Positions 38,966 to 48,812 of a stretch of 51,268 nt of DNA are shown in pieces. The notes below the pieces were generated by a model. It made no database searches, was not told where the DNA came from, and saw only the letters and a program-made list of their open reading frames with translations. Source of the DNA: Methylotenera sp. (GTDB lineage Bacteria > Pseudomonadota > Gammaproteobacteria > Burkholderiales > Methylophilaceae); NCBI RefSeq assembly GCF_030684185.1, contig NZ_JAUXOY010000022.1, forward strand, positions 1-51,268, given 5' to 3'. Position 1 is the stretch's first letter; every line of letters starts with the position of its first letter. A program made the position numbers and the translations under genes.

Positions 38966-40816
38966 TTGTCTTTTGAATCATTAAATCTTGACTCTGCCAT
39001 CCTTCGTGCTATTGAAGAATCTGGCTACACAACACCAACCGCTATCCAGTCACAAGCTATTCCAGTTGTAACTGCAGGCCACGACCTGATGGCTTCGGCC
39101 CAAACCGGCACAGGTAAAACTGCAGCCTTTATGTTGCCAGCATTAAACTTACTCGCAACGCCACACGAATTAAAAAGCCGTGGCCCACGCATTTTGGTAT
39201 TGGTACCTACACGTGAACTTGCAACTCAAGTTAACGAAGCTGCGCGTAAATACGGCAAGTTCATCCGAGCACGTACTGTCAGTATTGTGGGCGGTATGCC
39301 TTACCCGTTACAAAACAAATTATTATCACAACCGCTAGATATTCTGGTGGCAACACCTGGTCGCTTATTAGACCACATGGAACGTGGCCGTATTGATTTA
39401 AGTCGTTTGCAAATGTTAGTGTTGGATGAAGCTGACCGTATGTTGGACATGGGCTTTTTACCTGATGTTGAGCGTATTTGTGAGCAACTGTCTGCTGAAC
39501 GTCAAACACTATTGTTCTCTGCAACACTTGATGGCGACATCGCACGTATTGCTAAACAAATTCTTAAAAACCCAAAAACAATCCAAGTGGCTACGCAAAA
39601 AGAAAAACATGCCAACATTGAGCAACGCTTGCACTACGTAGATGACATGACACATAAAAACAAATTGCTAGAGCATTTGTTGATTGCACCTGAAGTGAAT
39701 CAAGTGATTATTTTCACTAGCACTAAACGCCATGCAGATGTTTTGGCTGAAGATTTATATGCTGCTGGTCACAAAACTGCCGCTTTACATGGCGACATGA
39801 CACAAGGTGCGCGTAACCGCACGCTAACTAAATTACGTCAGGGTGATGTAAAAGTGTTAGTGGCAACTGATGTAGCTGCTCGCGGTATTGATGTACAAGG
39901 TATTAGCCATGTCATTAATTACGATTTACCAAAATTTGCAGAAGACTATGTGCACCGTATTGGCCGTACTGGCCGTGCTGGTAACACTGGTATCGCAATT
40001 TCTTTCGCATCTAATATGGATCGCCATATTTTACGTAAAATCGAACAATTCACTGGCAACCGTATGGAACCAGGCGTTATTGAAGGTTTTGAACCAAAAC
40101 GTGCCATGAAAATGGACGGTCCAGGTAATGGTCGCGGTGATCGTGGTGATATTCGCCGTGACGCACACAAACCAGGTGGTCGCGGTGGTTTTAAACCACG
40201 TGATGACCGTGGTTCTAGCGACCGTGGTGGCTTTAATAACCGTAACAGCGAGCCACGTGGCGACCGTAACAATAGCTTTCAACCGCGCGACGGCGCTAGC
40301 TTCAGCCGTGACAGTAGCAGCCGTGATGAAAATCGTGGCAACCGTGATTCAGCTCCGCGTGAAGCCAATGGCAATTCAGCAGGTTATGCAGCCCGCACAG
40401 AAAGACCGTCTGGCGACCGCCCACGTAGTTTTGGTGACCGTAATTCAAGTGGTGATCGTAGCCGTTCTGAGCGTCCTAGTGGCGATCGTGCAAATGCTGG
40501 CGCGCCTAACCGTAGCTTCGGTGATGCAGCTGCTTTCGGCAAAAAGCCTTTCTCACGTGATGGCGCAAGTGCACCACGTAGCGAAGGTAATCGTGGTGAC
40601 CGTGACAGTCGTGGTAACCGCCCTGATGCAAATCGCGGTGATAACCGTGTATTAGGCGCACGTTACGAAGGCCGTGCAGACGCACCACGTGGTGACCGTT
40701 CAGCAGCTCCTTCACGTGACGGCCGCCCAGCACGCAGCGGTAGCGATTCACGCAGCTTCGGTAATGCAAACGCAGGTGGTAGCGGTGCACCGCGTCGCCC
40801 ACGTAGTTTTGCTTAA
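38966..40816 (+). CDS. rhlE: DEAD-box RNA helicase, RhlE type, with long RGD/S-rich tail
   Basis: This 616-aa protein starts with TTG (MSFESLNLDSAILRAIEESG) after SD AGAAAGGGA; no better ATG is available. Motifs are Q GYTTPTAIQSQAIP, I ASAQTGTGKTA, Ia PTRELATQV, II VLDEADRMLDMGF, III SATLD, V VATDVAARGIDV and VI YVHRIGRTGRAG. From about residue 375 the tail of roughly 240 aa is low complexity, rich in Arg, Gly, Asp, Ser and Asn (repeats such as RGDR and SFGDR), and predicted disordered, an RNA-binding or condensate-forming tail. RhlE proteins work in ribosome assembly and RNA turnover. A second paralogue follows at 39 bases. Confidence 0.93.
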   Translation: MSFESLNLDSAILRAIEESGYTTPTAIQSQAIPVVTAGHDLMASAQTGTGKTAAFMLPALNLLATPHELKSRGPRILVLVPTRELATQVNEAARKYGKFIRARTVSIVGGMPYPLQNKLLSQPLDILVATPGRLLDHMERGRIDLSRLQMLVLDEADRMLDMGFLPDVERICEQLSAERQTLLFSATLDGDIARIAKQILKNPKTIQVATQKEKHANIEQRLHYVDDMTHKNKLLEHLLIAPEVNQVIIFTSTKRHADVLAEDLYAAGHKTAALHGDMTQGARNRTLTKLRQGDVKVLVATDVAARGIDVQGISHVINYDLPKFAEDYVHRIGRTGRAGNTGIAISFASNMDRHILRKIEQFTGNRMEPGVIEGFEPKRAMKMDGPGNGRGDRGDIRRDAHKPGGRGGFKPRDDRGSSDRGGFNNRNSEPRGDRNNSFQPRDGASFSRDSSSRDENRGNRDSAPREANGNSAGYAARTERPSGDRPRSFGDRNSSGDRSRSERPSGDRANAGAPNRSFGDAAAFGKKPFSRDGASAPRSEGNRGDRDSRGNRPDANRGDNRVLGARYEGRADAPRGDRSAAPSRDGRPARSGSDSRSFGNANAGGSGAPRRPRSFA

Positions 40817-40855
40817 GTTATTTGACGTAAACTTTAATTGAATAGTACCCAACAA

Positions 40856-42262
40856 ATGACAGAAACAGTAATTTTAGACAGTCTCGCTTTTACAGATTTA
40901 GGTCTAGCACCTGAATTACTTAAAGCATTAACAGAGTCTGGTTACACCACTCCCACGCCAATACAAGCACAGGCTATTCCTGTGGCATTGGCTGGGGGTG
41001 ATTTAATGGCTGGCGCACAAACTGGCACAGGTAAAACTGCGGCATTTGCGTTGCCAATGCTACAAAAATTACTACCGCTGGCTAACAATGGTGCATCTCC
41101 AGCCAAACATCCTATTCGTGCTTTGATTTTAACGCCCACGCGTGAACTGGCGATACAGGTTGAAGAAAGTGTAAAAGCGTATGCAAAAAATACGCCGCTG
41201 CGCTCACTGGTTGTGTATGGCGGTGTCGACATTAAAACCCAGACACCGCACCTTAAATCCGGTGTGGAAATCCTGGTGGCAACACCTGGCCGTTTGTTGG
41301 ATCATATTGAACAAAAAACGCTACAGCTGAATCAAGTACAAATGTTAGTGCTAGATGAAGCCGACCGCATGTTAGACATGGGCTTTATGCCTGATTTGAA
41401 AAGAATTTTGGCGTTGCTACCAAAGCAGCGCCAAACTTTGATGTTTTCAGCCACATTTTCAAATGAGATTAAAAAACTCGCAGATGAGTTTTTAACTAAA
41501 CCAAAGTTAATCGAAGTAGCGCGCAGTAACGCGACTAACGATAATGTGACGCAAAAAGTGTATGAAGTTGCACAAAGCGACAAAGAAACATTGCTGACAC
41601 AGCTATTAAAAGCTGCTGATGCAACACAGGTGATAGTGTTCACCAAAACCAAAATTACCGCCAGCCGCCTAAGTCGTAGCTTAGAGCGTGAAGGCATTGC
41701 CGCCGATGCAATTCACGGCGACAAAACCCAGCAAGAACGCATTAAAGCATTAGATGCATTTAAAGCCGGTACTTGCACCGTATTGGTAGCAACCGACGTT
41801 GCTGCCCGCGGCTTGGATATTAGCGAATTACCCATGGTGATTAACTATGAAATTCCAAGCGCACCGGAAGACTACGTCCATCGTATCGGTCGTACTGGCC
41901 GTGCAGGCGCTTCAGGTATTGCGATTTCTTTCGTCAGCCCTGAAGAAGATAAATACATCGTTGAAATTGAAAAGCTGATTAAGCGCCAAATTCCAAAAGA
42001 AACAATCGCACTTGAAAAAACCAGCACAAGAGCGCGCTCAATCTCCAGTAAAGAATCCAGCCATAAATCTAGCCGCGTTACAATCCATGATGCTACAGCT
42101 ACTAAACGCATGCCTGCTAAAAAGAAAAGTAGTGACCCTTGGTTTGATAAACCCTACGAAGCTATGGTTTCACAACAAAATACAAATGTTAGTGCAAAGC
42201 CCAACCATACAAACAAAACACCAGTGGCTGCATTACTTGGCGGATTAAGGCAAGACAAATAA
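40856..42262 (+). CDS. DEAD-box RNA helicase, RhlE type (second paralogue)
   Basis: From the ATG at 40856 (MTETVILDSLAFTDLGLAPE) it is 468 aa; a TTG 18 bases upstream is also open. Motifs are I AGAQTGTGKTAAFALP, II VLDEADRMLDMGF, III SATFSN and VI YVHRIGRTGRAG. The C-terminal tail (about 385-468) is short, basic and Ser/Lys-rich (RARSISSKESSHKSSR, KRMPAKKKSSDPW), unlike the long acidic/RG tail of its neighbour. The tandem pair probably arose by duplication. Start choice is uncertain because no good SD is visible. Confidence 0.92.
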   Translation: MTETVILDSLAFTDLGLAPELLKALTESGYTTPTPIQAQAIPVALAGGDLMAGAQTGTGKTAAFALPMLQKLLPLANNGASPAKHPIRALILTPTRELAIQVEESVKAYAKNTPLRSLVVYGGVDIKTQTPHLKSGVEILVATPGRLLDHIEQKTLQLNQVQMLVLDEADRMLDMGFMPDLKRILALLPKQRQTLMFSATFSNEIKKLADEFLTKPKLIEVARSNATNDNVTQKVYEVAQSDKETLLTQLLKAADATQVIVFTKTKITASRLSRSLEREGIAADAIHGDKTQQERIKALDAFKAGTCTVLVATDVAARGLDISELPMVINYEIPSAPEDYVHRIGRTGRAGASGIAISFVSPEEDKYIVEIEKLIKRQIPKETIALEKTSTRARSISSKESSHKSSRVTIHDATATKRMPAKKKSSDPWFDKPYEAMVSQQNTNVSAKPNHTNKTPVAALLGGLRQDK

Positions 42263-42403
42263 CTTTGTCCAATCACCGCAGCGCAAGCCAGCGCTGGGTT
42301 TGGTGGGGCATGTTATCTTAAAGGGTGTTACGAGAACTACTCGCAATTATCAATAATTTTGCAAAAGGTTATTTTTGAGACATTAGTCCATTCAAACACA
42401 AAG

Positions 42404-43102
42404 CTATTTTAATTCCACTTCATAACAATAAACATCCACACCATTTTCAGGCTTAATCAAAGTCGCTGGAATATCCACTCCACTGCGCCAATTATCGACA
42501 GCTTCTTGTTTGCCTGCTCCTGTCACTAAAAATATCACTTCGTGCGTGTTATTTAAGCGACTTTGACTAATCGTCACACGTTCTGACGGCGGCTTAGGGG
42601 CGTTAAATACTGGCACAGCATCCGCGCTATTGTCGACTGTATGATCAGGAAATAGCGAAGCTGTGTGACCATCTTCTCCTAAACCTAAAAGCACCAGATC
42701 GAATGCAGCTACATCCTTTAAGACTTCAGCATACGCTTTGGCTCCTGCTACAGGGCCTAATTCCGCAGGAATATCATGAATCTGATTAGCAGGGATATTG
42801 ACATAATCGAGCCAGACCTGCTCTGCCATCAAGCTATTGCGGTCTTCATGGTCGGGTGGCAGGCAGCGCTCATCTCCGTGGTATATGTGCCATTTTGCCC
42901 AATCCATAGGCAAATCACGCAATAATCGATAAACGGTGCGGGGTGTATTACCGCCTGCTAACACGATTGAAAATTTTCCACGTTTAGCAATCGCATCATT
43001 TGCACTTTGTACTATTGCATCACAAACGCCATGCCTTAGTGCCTCCATACTTTCAAAACGTTTCCACCTAGTACTTTGACTCGCCTTATTTTCTTGCATC
43101 AT
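42404..43102 (-). CDS. pgl: 6-phosphogluconolactonase
   Basis: Pgl hydrolyses 6-phosphogluconolactone, the step after glucose-6-phosphate dehydrogenase. The 232-aa protein has the NagB-like fold signatures FSIVLAGGNTPRTVYRLLRD, WHIYHGDERCLPP and LVLLGLGEDGHTASLFPD. It starts MMQENKAS; either Met is possible. It is convergent with the helicase gene, and zwf is 1.1 kb away on the other strand. Confidence 0.95.
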   Translation of the reverse strand: MMQENKASQSTRWKRFESMEALRHGVCDAIVQSANDAIAKRGKFSIVLAGGNTPRTVYRLLRDLPMDWAKWHIYHGDERCLPPDHEDRNSLMAEQVWLDYVNIPANQIHDIPAELGPVAGAKAYAEVLKDVAAFDLVLLGLGEDGHTASLFPDHTVDNSADAVPVFNAPKPPSERVTISQSRLNNTHEVIFLVTGAGKQEAVDNWRSGVDIPATLIKPENGVDVYCYEVELK

Positions 43103-43279
43103 TATCTATCCAACATCAAAAATCAGTTAGACCGAATTGGACACGAAATCGAGAGAATTGTCATGCTATTTATACTTTTTGTATCAAACCACTGTATGAA
43201 TTTGTCTGCTTGCTTTATCATATACGGCTATTCTAAATGCGTCCTAACAGGACTCCCATTTAATTAACAGGAATACAGC

Positions 43280-44068
43280 ATGCTAATAAAAGACAGTGAA
43301 ATTGTTGACCTCAATACCCCAACAGGCAAAATGCGCGCTCATATTTTTCGTCCTGCTGCTCCTGGTAAATATCCTGCTATTTTGATGTTTTCTGAGATTT
43401 TTCAAGTCACTGCGCCAATACGCCGTACAGCAGCAATGCTAGCTGGACATGGTTTTATTGTCGCTTGCCCAGAAATTTATCATGAATTTGAACCGCTAGG
43501 CACTGTGCTATCTTACAATGAAGCTGGCACTTCGCGCGGCAATGAACTTAAAACCACCAAACCTGTAGAAGATTACGATAACGACGCACGCGCTGTGTTA
43601 GATTATTTAAAATCACGTGATGATTGCACGGGCCGCTTAGGCGCCATGGGCATCTGTGTGGGTGGTCACCTTGCTTTCCGTGCCGCTATGAACCCTGACG
43701 TACTTGCTGCGGTATGTTTCTATGCAACAGATATACACAAAAAATCATTAGGTTTAGGCAAAAACGATAATTCATTAGAACGCGCCAGCGAAATCAAAGG
43801 TGAACTTTTACACATTTGGGGTCGCCAGGACCCGCACGTGCCTTTAGAAGGCCGCAATATGGTGAAAGCCCGTTTGGAAGAAGTGGGAACACGCTTCACC
43901 TGGCATGAATTCAATGGTCAACATGCATTTATGCGTGATGAAGGTCATCGCTATGACCCTGCCTTATCACGCTTAAGCTGGGATTTATTGTTAGAATTAT
44001 TCAATCGCCGTTTAGGCTGGGGTGATTTGGATATGGAAGACAGTGGCACAGCTGAAGCACGTCACTAA
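43280..44068 (+). CDS. Dienelactone hydrolase-family protein
   Basis: This 262-aa alpha/beta hydrolase of the DLH family has the nucleophile Cys in GAMGICVGGHLAF (G-x-C-x-G-G), the acid in WGRQDPHVPLEG and the His in NGQHAFMRDEG. Dienelactone hydrolase itself acts in chloroaromatic degradation, but most such paralogues have unknown ester or lactone substrates. Position between pgl and zwf hints at a lactone substrate, but this is only a guess. SD AGGA precedes the ATG. Confidence 0.88.
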   Translation: MLIKDSEIVDLNTPTGKMRAHIFRPAAPGKYPAILMFSEIFQVTAPIRRTAAMLAGHGFIVACPEIYHEFEPLGTVLSYNEAGTSRGNELKTTKPVEDYDNDARAVLDYLKSRDDCTGRLGAMGICVGGHLAFRAAMNPDVLAAVCFYATDIHKKSLGLGKNDNSLERASEIKGELLHIWGRQDPHVPLEGRNMVKARLEEVGTRFTWHEFNGQHAFMRDEGHRYDPALSRLSWDLLLELFNRRLGWGDLDMEDSGTAEARH

Positions 44069-44191
44069 AAGCTTACATACGTTCGTGCTAGATATTTCTA
44101 CAGACTCAGGGCGGACGATAAAATAACTTTATAGCAGCATTTGCACTAATCGTTACCACTAAAACTTATCAACTTAAGGTTTAATCACATC

Positions 44192-45697
44192 ATGGCAAAA
44201 ACAATCGATCCTTGCACCCTTGTGCTATTTGGCGCAAGCGGTAACTTATCTCGCGTTAAACTGATGCCAGGCTTATTTCGCCTGGATGCAGCAGGTCGCC
44301 TACCGGATAACATGGCAATTTTGTCGGTCGGCCGCAGTGCAGTGGCACGTGAGGCGTGGCTGGCTGACATTAAAGGCATGCTCGATGCTAAATTCAAAAA
44401 CGGCTACGACCAAAAAGTTTTTGACCGTTTTATCGCACGTAATCATTACTTTGCGAATGCATCTGATGACCCTGATGCATACAAAAAAATGAGCGTAACT
44501 TTAAGTGATACGAAAATATTTCCACAAAACTTCGCCTACTTCTTGTCAGTTCGCCCTACCGATTTCGCACCTGTTGTAGAACAACTTTCTGAAGTTGGTT
44601 TGTTGGACGAAAGCAATTACTGGCGCCGTGTGTTGATTGAAAAACCATTTGGTACAGACTTGCCAAGTGCGCAAGACCTACAAGCAAGACTCACCAAGCA
44701 CTTAAAAGAAAGTCAAATCTACCGTATAGACCATTATTTAGGTAAGTCGGCTGTACAAGGCATTATGCTTACACGTTTTGCCAATGCAATATTTGAGCCA
44801 CTTTGGAATAAAGAACACATTGACCATGTGCAAATCACCAATAACGAGACTTTAGGCGTAGGTGATCGCACTACTTTCTACGATGCAACAGGTGCATTAC
44901 GCGATATGTTCCAAAGCCATCTACTGCAAACACTGGCAGTTACAGCGATGGAGAAACCAAAAGATTTGCAACCGGAAAGCATCCGTGCAGAGAAAATCAA
45001 GTTACTTCAATCCATTCGCCCTGTAGATGTAAAAAACATCAACAAACAAGTCTTCCGCGCGCAATATGCTGCTGGCCGAGTTTGTGTAGGCGATGGACAC
45101 GGCGAAAACGTACATGGCTATTTGGAAGAGCTTAAACGTGAAGGTGTAGAATCAAGCCAAACTGAAACTTATGCCGCCGTAAAACTCTTTATTGATAATC
45201 CGCGTTGGCAAGGCGTGCCATTCTACGTGCGCACTGCAAAACGCATGCATGAAGGCAACACGGCAATTTCTATCCGCTTTAAAAAAGCACCTATGGAATT
45301 GGTGGATGGTCAGCATCAAAACTGGCTCACCATTAACATTCAACCGCGTGAGTGCATCAAACTGGAAATTGAATCAAAAATCCCAGGGTTAGACATTGCT
45401 ACACGCACCTTGAGCATCGACGCTCCACAACGTCAAAAAGAGGATGAAACCATAGACTCTTATGAAACCTTAATGCTCAATCTAATGGAAGGCGACCCAT
45501 CTCAATACTTACACATTAGCGAAGTTGAGGCACAATGGCGCTTGGTTGATCCTATTGTGAAAGCATGGGCCGCAGACAAAACGCCGCTACATCAATATCG
45601 CGCAGGTAACCGTGACCCTGAAGAATCCAGCGTCATTTTTGAAACCAGTGACCAGTTTTGGCGTTACTCTATTGAATTGGGTGGCGATAAACACTGA
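44192..45697 (+). CDS. zwf: Glucose-6-phosphate 1-dehydrogenase
   Basis: Zwf oxidises glucose-6-phosphate to 6-phosphogluconolactone and makes NAD(P)H. In RuMP-cycle methylotrophs this drives formaldehyde oxidation to CO2. It has 501 aa. The nucleotide loop reads FGASGNLSRVKLMPGLFRL, and the active-site signature is RIDHYLGKSAVQ, where Glu after GK is common in other Zwf. The rest is typical (ITNNETLGVGDRTTFYDATG, RDMFQSHLLQ). A strong terminator follows. Confidence 0.95.
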   Translation: MAKTIDPCTLVLFGASGNLSRVKLMPGLFRLDAAGRLPDNMAILSVGRSAVAREAWLADIKGMLDAKFKNGYDQKVFDRFIARNHYFANASDDPDAYKKMSVTLSDTKIFPQNFAYFLSVRPTDFAPVVEQLSEVGLLDESNYWRRVLIEKPFGTDLPSAQDLQARLTKHLKESQIYRIDHYLGKSAVQGIMLTRFANAIFEPLWNKEHIDHVQITNNETLGVGDRTTFYDATGALRDMFQSHLLQTLAVTAMEKPKDLQPESIRAEKIKLLQSIRPVDVKNINKQVFRAQYAAGRVCVGDGHGENVHGYLEELKREGVESSQTETYAAVKLFIDNPRWQGVPFYVRTAKRMHEGNTAISIRFKKAPMELVDGQHQNWLTINIQPRECIKLEIESKIPGLDIATRTLSIDAPQRQKEDETIDSYETLMLNLMEGDPSQYLHISEVEAQWRLVDPIVKAWAADKTPLHQYRAGNRDPEESSVIFETSDQFWRYSIELGGDKH

Positions 45698-45742
45698 TGA
45701 ATTCTGTAATTTTTTAATACATAATTCATCTTTGCACTTTAT

Positions 45743-45780
45743 AATGCCCAACTGAAACTGTTGGGCATTTTTTATTTTTT
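45743..45780 (+). terminator. Terminator after zwf
   Basis: AATGCCCAAC (45743-45752) and GTTGGGCATT (45760-45769) form a 10-bp stem with a 7-base loop, followed by TTTTATTTTTTT. The U-run ends within about 12 bases of the dcd ATG. Confidence 0.85.
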
Positions 45781-45791
45781 TGAGCAAGATT

Positions 45792-46367
45792 ATGAGCATA
45801 AAATCAGACAAGTGGATACGTAAAATGGCAGAGCAACACGGCATGATAGAGCCGTTTGAGCCTAATCAAGTCAAGCAGAATGCCAATGGCGAGCGCATGG
45901 TATCTTACGGCACATCAAGCTACGGCTATGATATTCGCTGTAGTAAAGAATTCAAGCTGTTTACTAACATTAACAGCACCATTGTTGACCCAAAAAACTT
46001 TGACCCGAATTCATTTGTAGAGGTCAATGCAGATTACTGCATCATTCCCCCTAATTCATTTGCCTTAGCGCGTACAGTTGAGTACTTCCGCATTCCACGC
46101 AATGTGTTGACGATATGCTTGGGTAAATCCACTTACGCGCGTTGCGGCATCATTGTCAATGTCACGCCATTCGAGCCGGAATGGGAAGGTTATGTGACGC
46201 TAGAGTTCAGCAATACCACACCGTTACCTGCCAAAATCTACGCCAATGAAGGCTGCGCGCAAGTGCTGTTTTTTGAAGCAGATGCAGATGATGTTTGTGA
46301 AACCAGCTATAAAGACCGTGGCGGCAAGTATCAAGGCCAAGTTGGCGTCACCTTACCTAAGATTTAA
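45792..46367 (+). CDS. dcd: dCTP deaminase
   Basis: Dcd deaminates dCTP to dUTP, feeding dTTP synthesis. The ATG at 45792 ([20 protein letters not shown], 191 aa) matches the family start; a TTG 12 bases upstream is unlikely. Active-site regions are [34 protein letters not shown] and [13 protein letters not shown]. The start lies 22 bases after the zwf terminator stem, leaving almost no room for a separate promoter. The decarboxylase gene follows at 17 bases. Confidence 0.96.
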   Translation: MSIKSDKWIRKMAEQHGMIEPFEPNQVKQNANGERMVSYGTSSYGYDIRCSKEFKLFTNINSTIVDPKNFDPNSFVEVNADYCIIPPNSFALARTVEYFRIPRNVLTICLGKSTYARCGIIVNVTPFEPEWEGYVTLEFSNTTPLPAKIYANEGCAQVLFFEADADDVCETSYKDRGGKYQGQVGVTLPKI

Positions 46368-46384
46368 TTGAGGAAATCCATTTA

Positions 46385-48625
46385 ATGAAGTTTCGTTTCC
46401 CCGTTGTCATTATTGACGAAGATTTTCGCTCAGAAAACTCCTCAGGTTTAGGCATTCGCGTACTTGCCAAAGCTATAGAAGACGAGGGCTTTGAGGTGCT
46501 AGGTGCAACCAGTTATGGCGACCTGACTTCTTTTGCTCAACAGCAAAGCCGCGCCTCGGCATTTATTCTATCAATAGACGATAATGAATTTATTGAAGAA
46601 AACCCTGATGCCCTAAGAGGTTTGCGTAGTTTTGTTGAAGAAATTCGTCACCGGAACGAGGAAATTCCCATTTTCTTATACGGTGAAACGCGCACCTCGC
46701 GCCATATTCCTAATGATGTTTTGCGCGAACTGCACGGCTTTATTCATATGAATGAAGATACACCAGAATTTATCGCGCGCCTGATTATACGCGAGGCTAA
46801 AGCCTATCTGGAAAGCCTGCCTCCACCTTTCTTTAAAGCGCTTACACATTATGCGGCGGATGGCTCTTACTCATGGCATTGCCCTGGTCATTCTGGTGGC
46901 GTGGCATTTTTGAAATCACCCGTTGGGCAAATGTTTCACCAGTTTTTTGGCGAGAATATGTTACGTGCTGACGTGTGCAACGCGGTGGAAGAACTAGGTC
47001 AATTGCTAGACCACACAGGGCCTGTAGCGGCTTCTGAGCGCAATGCGGCGCGCATTTATAATTGTGACCATTTATATTTTGTAACCAATGGCACTTCTAC
47101 CAGCAATAAAATGGTGTGGAATTCAACTGTTGCGCCAGGAGATGTAGTGGTAGTAGACCGTAACTGCCATAAATCCATTTTGCACGCCATTATTATGACA
47201 GGTGCGATTCCTGTATTTTTAATGCCAACGCGCAATCATTTTGGCATTATCGGACCGATTCCAAAAAGTGAATTTGAGTGGGAAAACATTCAAAAGAAAA
47301 TTGACCGCAACCCGTTTATTTCCGACAAAACCGCCAAACCTCGCGTGCTGACAATTACGCAATCCACTTATGATGGCGTACTGTATAACGTAGAAGAAAT
47401 TAAAGACATGCTGGACGGTAAAATCGATACCTTGCATTTTGACGAAGCTTGGTTACCACATGCCACATTTCATGATTTTTATGGAGATTATCACGCCATT
47501 GGCGAAGGCCGCCCGCGCTGTAAAGAAAGTATGGTGTTCTCAACGCAATCAACTCATAAATTATTAGCAGGCTTAAGCCAAGCGAGCCAAATTTTGGTGC
47601 AGGATGCAGAAAATAATAAGTTGGACCGCGATATTTTCAACGAAGCATACTTAATGCACACCTCAACTAGCCCGCAATATTCGATTGTGGCAAGTATTGA
47701 CGTAGCCGCCGCCATGATGGAAGCGCCTGGCGGCACGGCTTTAGTTGAAGAGAGCTTGATGGAAGCTTTAGACTTCCGCCGTGCCATGCGCAAAGTAGAC
47801 GAGGAATGGGGCGCAGACTGGTGGTTTAAAGTTTGGGGGCCAAATGACTTAAGTGAAGAAGGTTTAGAAGCACGCGAGGCGTGGATGCTGCATGCCAACG
47901 ATGATTGGCACGATTTTGGCGACCTAGCACCTGGTTTTAATATGCTAGACCCAATTAAAGCCACCATCATCACGCCGGGCTTGGATATTAAAGGCAATTT
48001 CTCGGATAAATTTGGGATTCCTGCCGCAATCGTCACCAAATACTTGGCTGAACATGGCGTGATTGTTGAAAAAACAGGCCTATATTCATTCTTCATCATG
48101 TTCACTATCGGCATAACCAAAGGCCGCTGGAACACAATGGTAGCGGCATTACAGCAATTTAAAGATGACTACGACAAGAACCAGCCGCTATGGAAAGTCT
48201 TGCCTGACTTCATCCAAAAACAACCCAGGTATGAAAAAGTCGGCTTGCGTGATTTATGTGAACAAATTCACGCAGTATATAAAGCAAATGACGTTGCACG
48301 CTTAACCACTGAAATGTATTTATCTAACATGGTGCCCGCCATGAAGCCAACCGATGCTTTTGCTAAAATGGCGCATCGAAAAATAGATCGTGTGCCCATC
48401 GATGAATTAGAAGGCCGCATTACTGCCGTGCTGTTAACGCCCTACCCACCAGGTATTCCGCTTCTTATTCCCGGGGAACAGTTCAACAAAGTCATTGTGA
48501 ATTATTTAAAATTTGCGCGTGAATTTAATGAAAAATTCCCTGGATTTGAGACTGACAACCACGGTTTAGTGAAGCAGATAGTGGATGGCAAAGCTATTTA
48601 TTATGTAGATTGTGTTGAGCAGTAA
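46385..48625 (+). CDS. adiA: Arginine/lysine/ornithine decarboxylase (AdiA-type, PLP)
   Basis: This 746-aa PLP enzyme of the Orn/Lys/Arg decarboxylase class I family has an N-terminal response-regulator-like wing (about 1-130, FPVVIIDEDFRSENSSG). The aminotransferase-like domain has WHCPGHSGGVAF, HFDEAWLPHATFHDF, and the PLP-binding STQSTHK (K392). The C-terminal domain has TPYPPGIPLLIPGEQ. The product is probably agmatine or a diamine for acid stress or polyamine synthesis; arginine is the likely substrate from similarity, but lysine or ornithine cannot be excluded. It follows dcd at 17 bases and probably shares its transcript. Confidence 0.92.
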   Translation: MKFRFPVVIIDEDFRSENSSGLGIRVLAKAIEDEGFEVLGATSYGDLTSFAQQQSRASAFILSIDDNEFIEENPDALRGLRSFVEEIRHRNEEIPIFLYGETRTSRHIPNDVLRELHGFIHMNEDTPEFIARLIIREAKAYLESLPPPFFKALTHYAADGSYSWHCPGHSGGVAFLKSPVGQMFHQFFGENMLRADVCNAVEELGQLLDHTGPVAASERNAARIYNCDHLYFVTNGTSTSNKMVWNSTVAPGDVVVVDRNCHKSILHAIIMTGAIPVFLMPTRNHFGIIGPIPKSEFEWENIQKKIDRNPFISDKTAKPRVLTITQSTYDGVLYNVEEIKDMLDGKIDTLHFDEAWLPHATFHDFYGDYHAIGEGRPRCKESMVFSTQSTHKLLAGLSQASQILVQDAENNKLDRDIFNEAYLMHTSTSPQYSIVASIDVAAAMMEAPGGTALVEESLMEALDFRRAMRKVDEEWGADWWFKVWGPNDLSEEGLEAREAWMLHANDDWHDFGDLAPGFNMLDPIKATIITPGLDIKGNFSDKFGIPAAIVTKYLAEHGVIVEKTGLYSFFIMFTIGITKGRWNTMVAALQQFKDDYDKNQPLWKVLPDFIQKQPRYEKVGLRDLCEQIHAVYKANDVARLTTEMYLSNMVPAMKPTDAFAKMAHRKIDRVPIDELEGRITAVLLTPYPPGIPLLIPGEQFNKVIVNYLKFAREFNEKFPGFETDNHGLVKQIVDGKAIYYVDCVEQ

Positions 48626-48640
48626 CAAAGTAAATCACTA

Positions 48641-48785
48641 TGAGACCTTTGCAAAAGTGTTTAGTGTGGATAAAGTACAAGGCGCACGGAACACAGAAGC
48701 CGAGATAGTACGCTGTGTACAGCGAGGTTGCGAGTACCGCGCAACGCAGTAATTTGCCGCAATAAATACTTTTGCAAAGGTCTCA
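48641..48785. mobile_element. MITE-like element, 145 bp
   Basis: The ends are inverted repeats: TGAGACCTTTGCAAAAGT on the left and ACTTTTGCAAAGGTCTCA on the right (48768-48785), continuing imperfectly inward. Both sides are flanked by CTA (48638-48640 and 48786-48788), a likely 3-bp target duplication as made by IS5-family transposases. No gene fits inside. It lies between the decarboxylase and folA stop codons and could also act as a bidirectional hairpin. Confidence 0.8.
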
Positions 48786-48812
48786 CTAAGTTTTGCACAG
48801 GTTAAATAATAC

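Noticed and set aside
40128-40655. Open frame inside the helicase tail, rich in Val/Thr/Ala
   Set aside because: It is the +1 shadow of the repetitive Arg/Gly-rich tail of the rhlE gene; composition follows the repeat and there is no SD.
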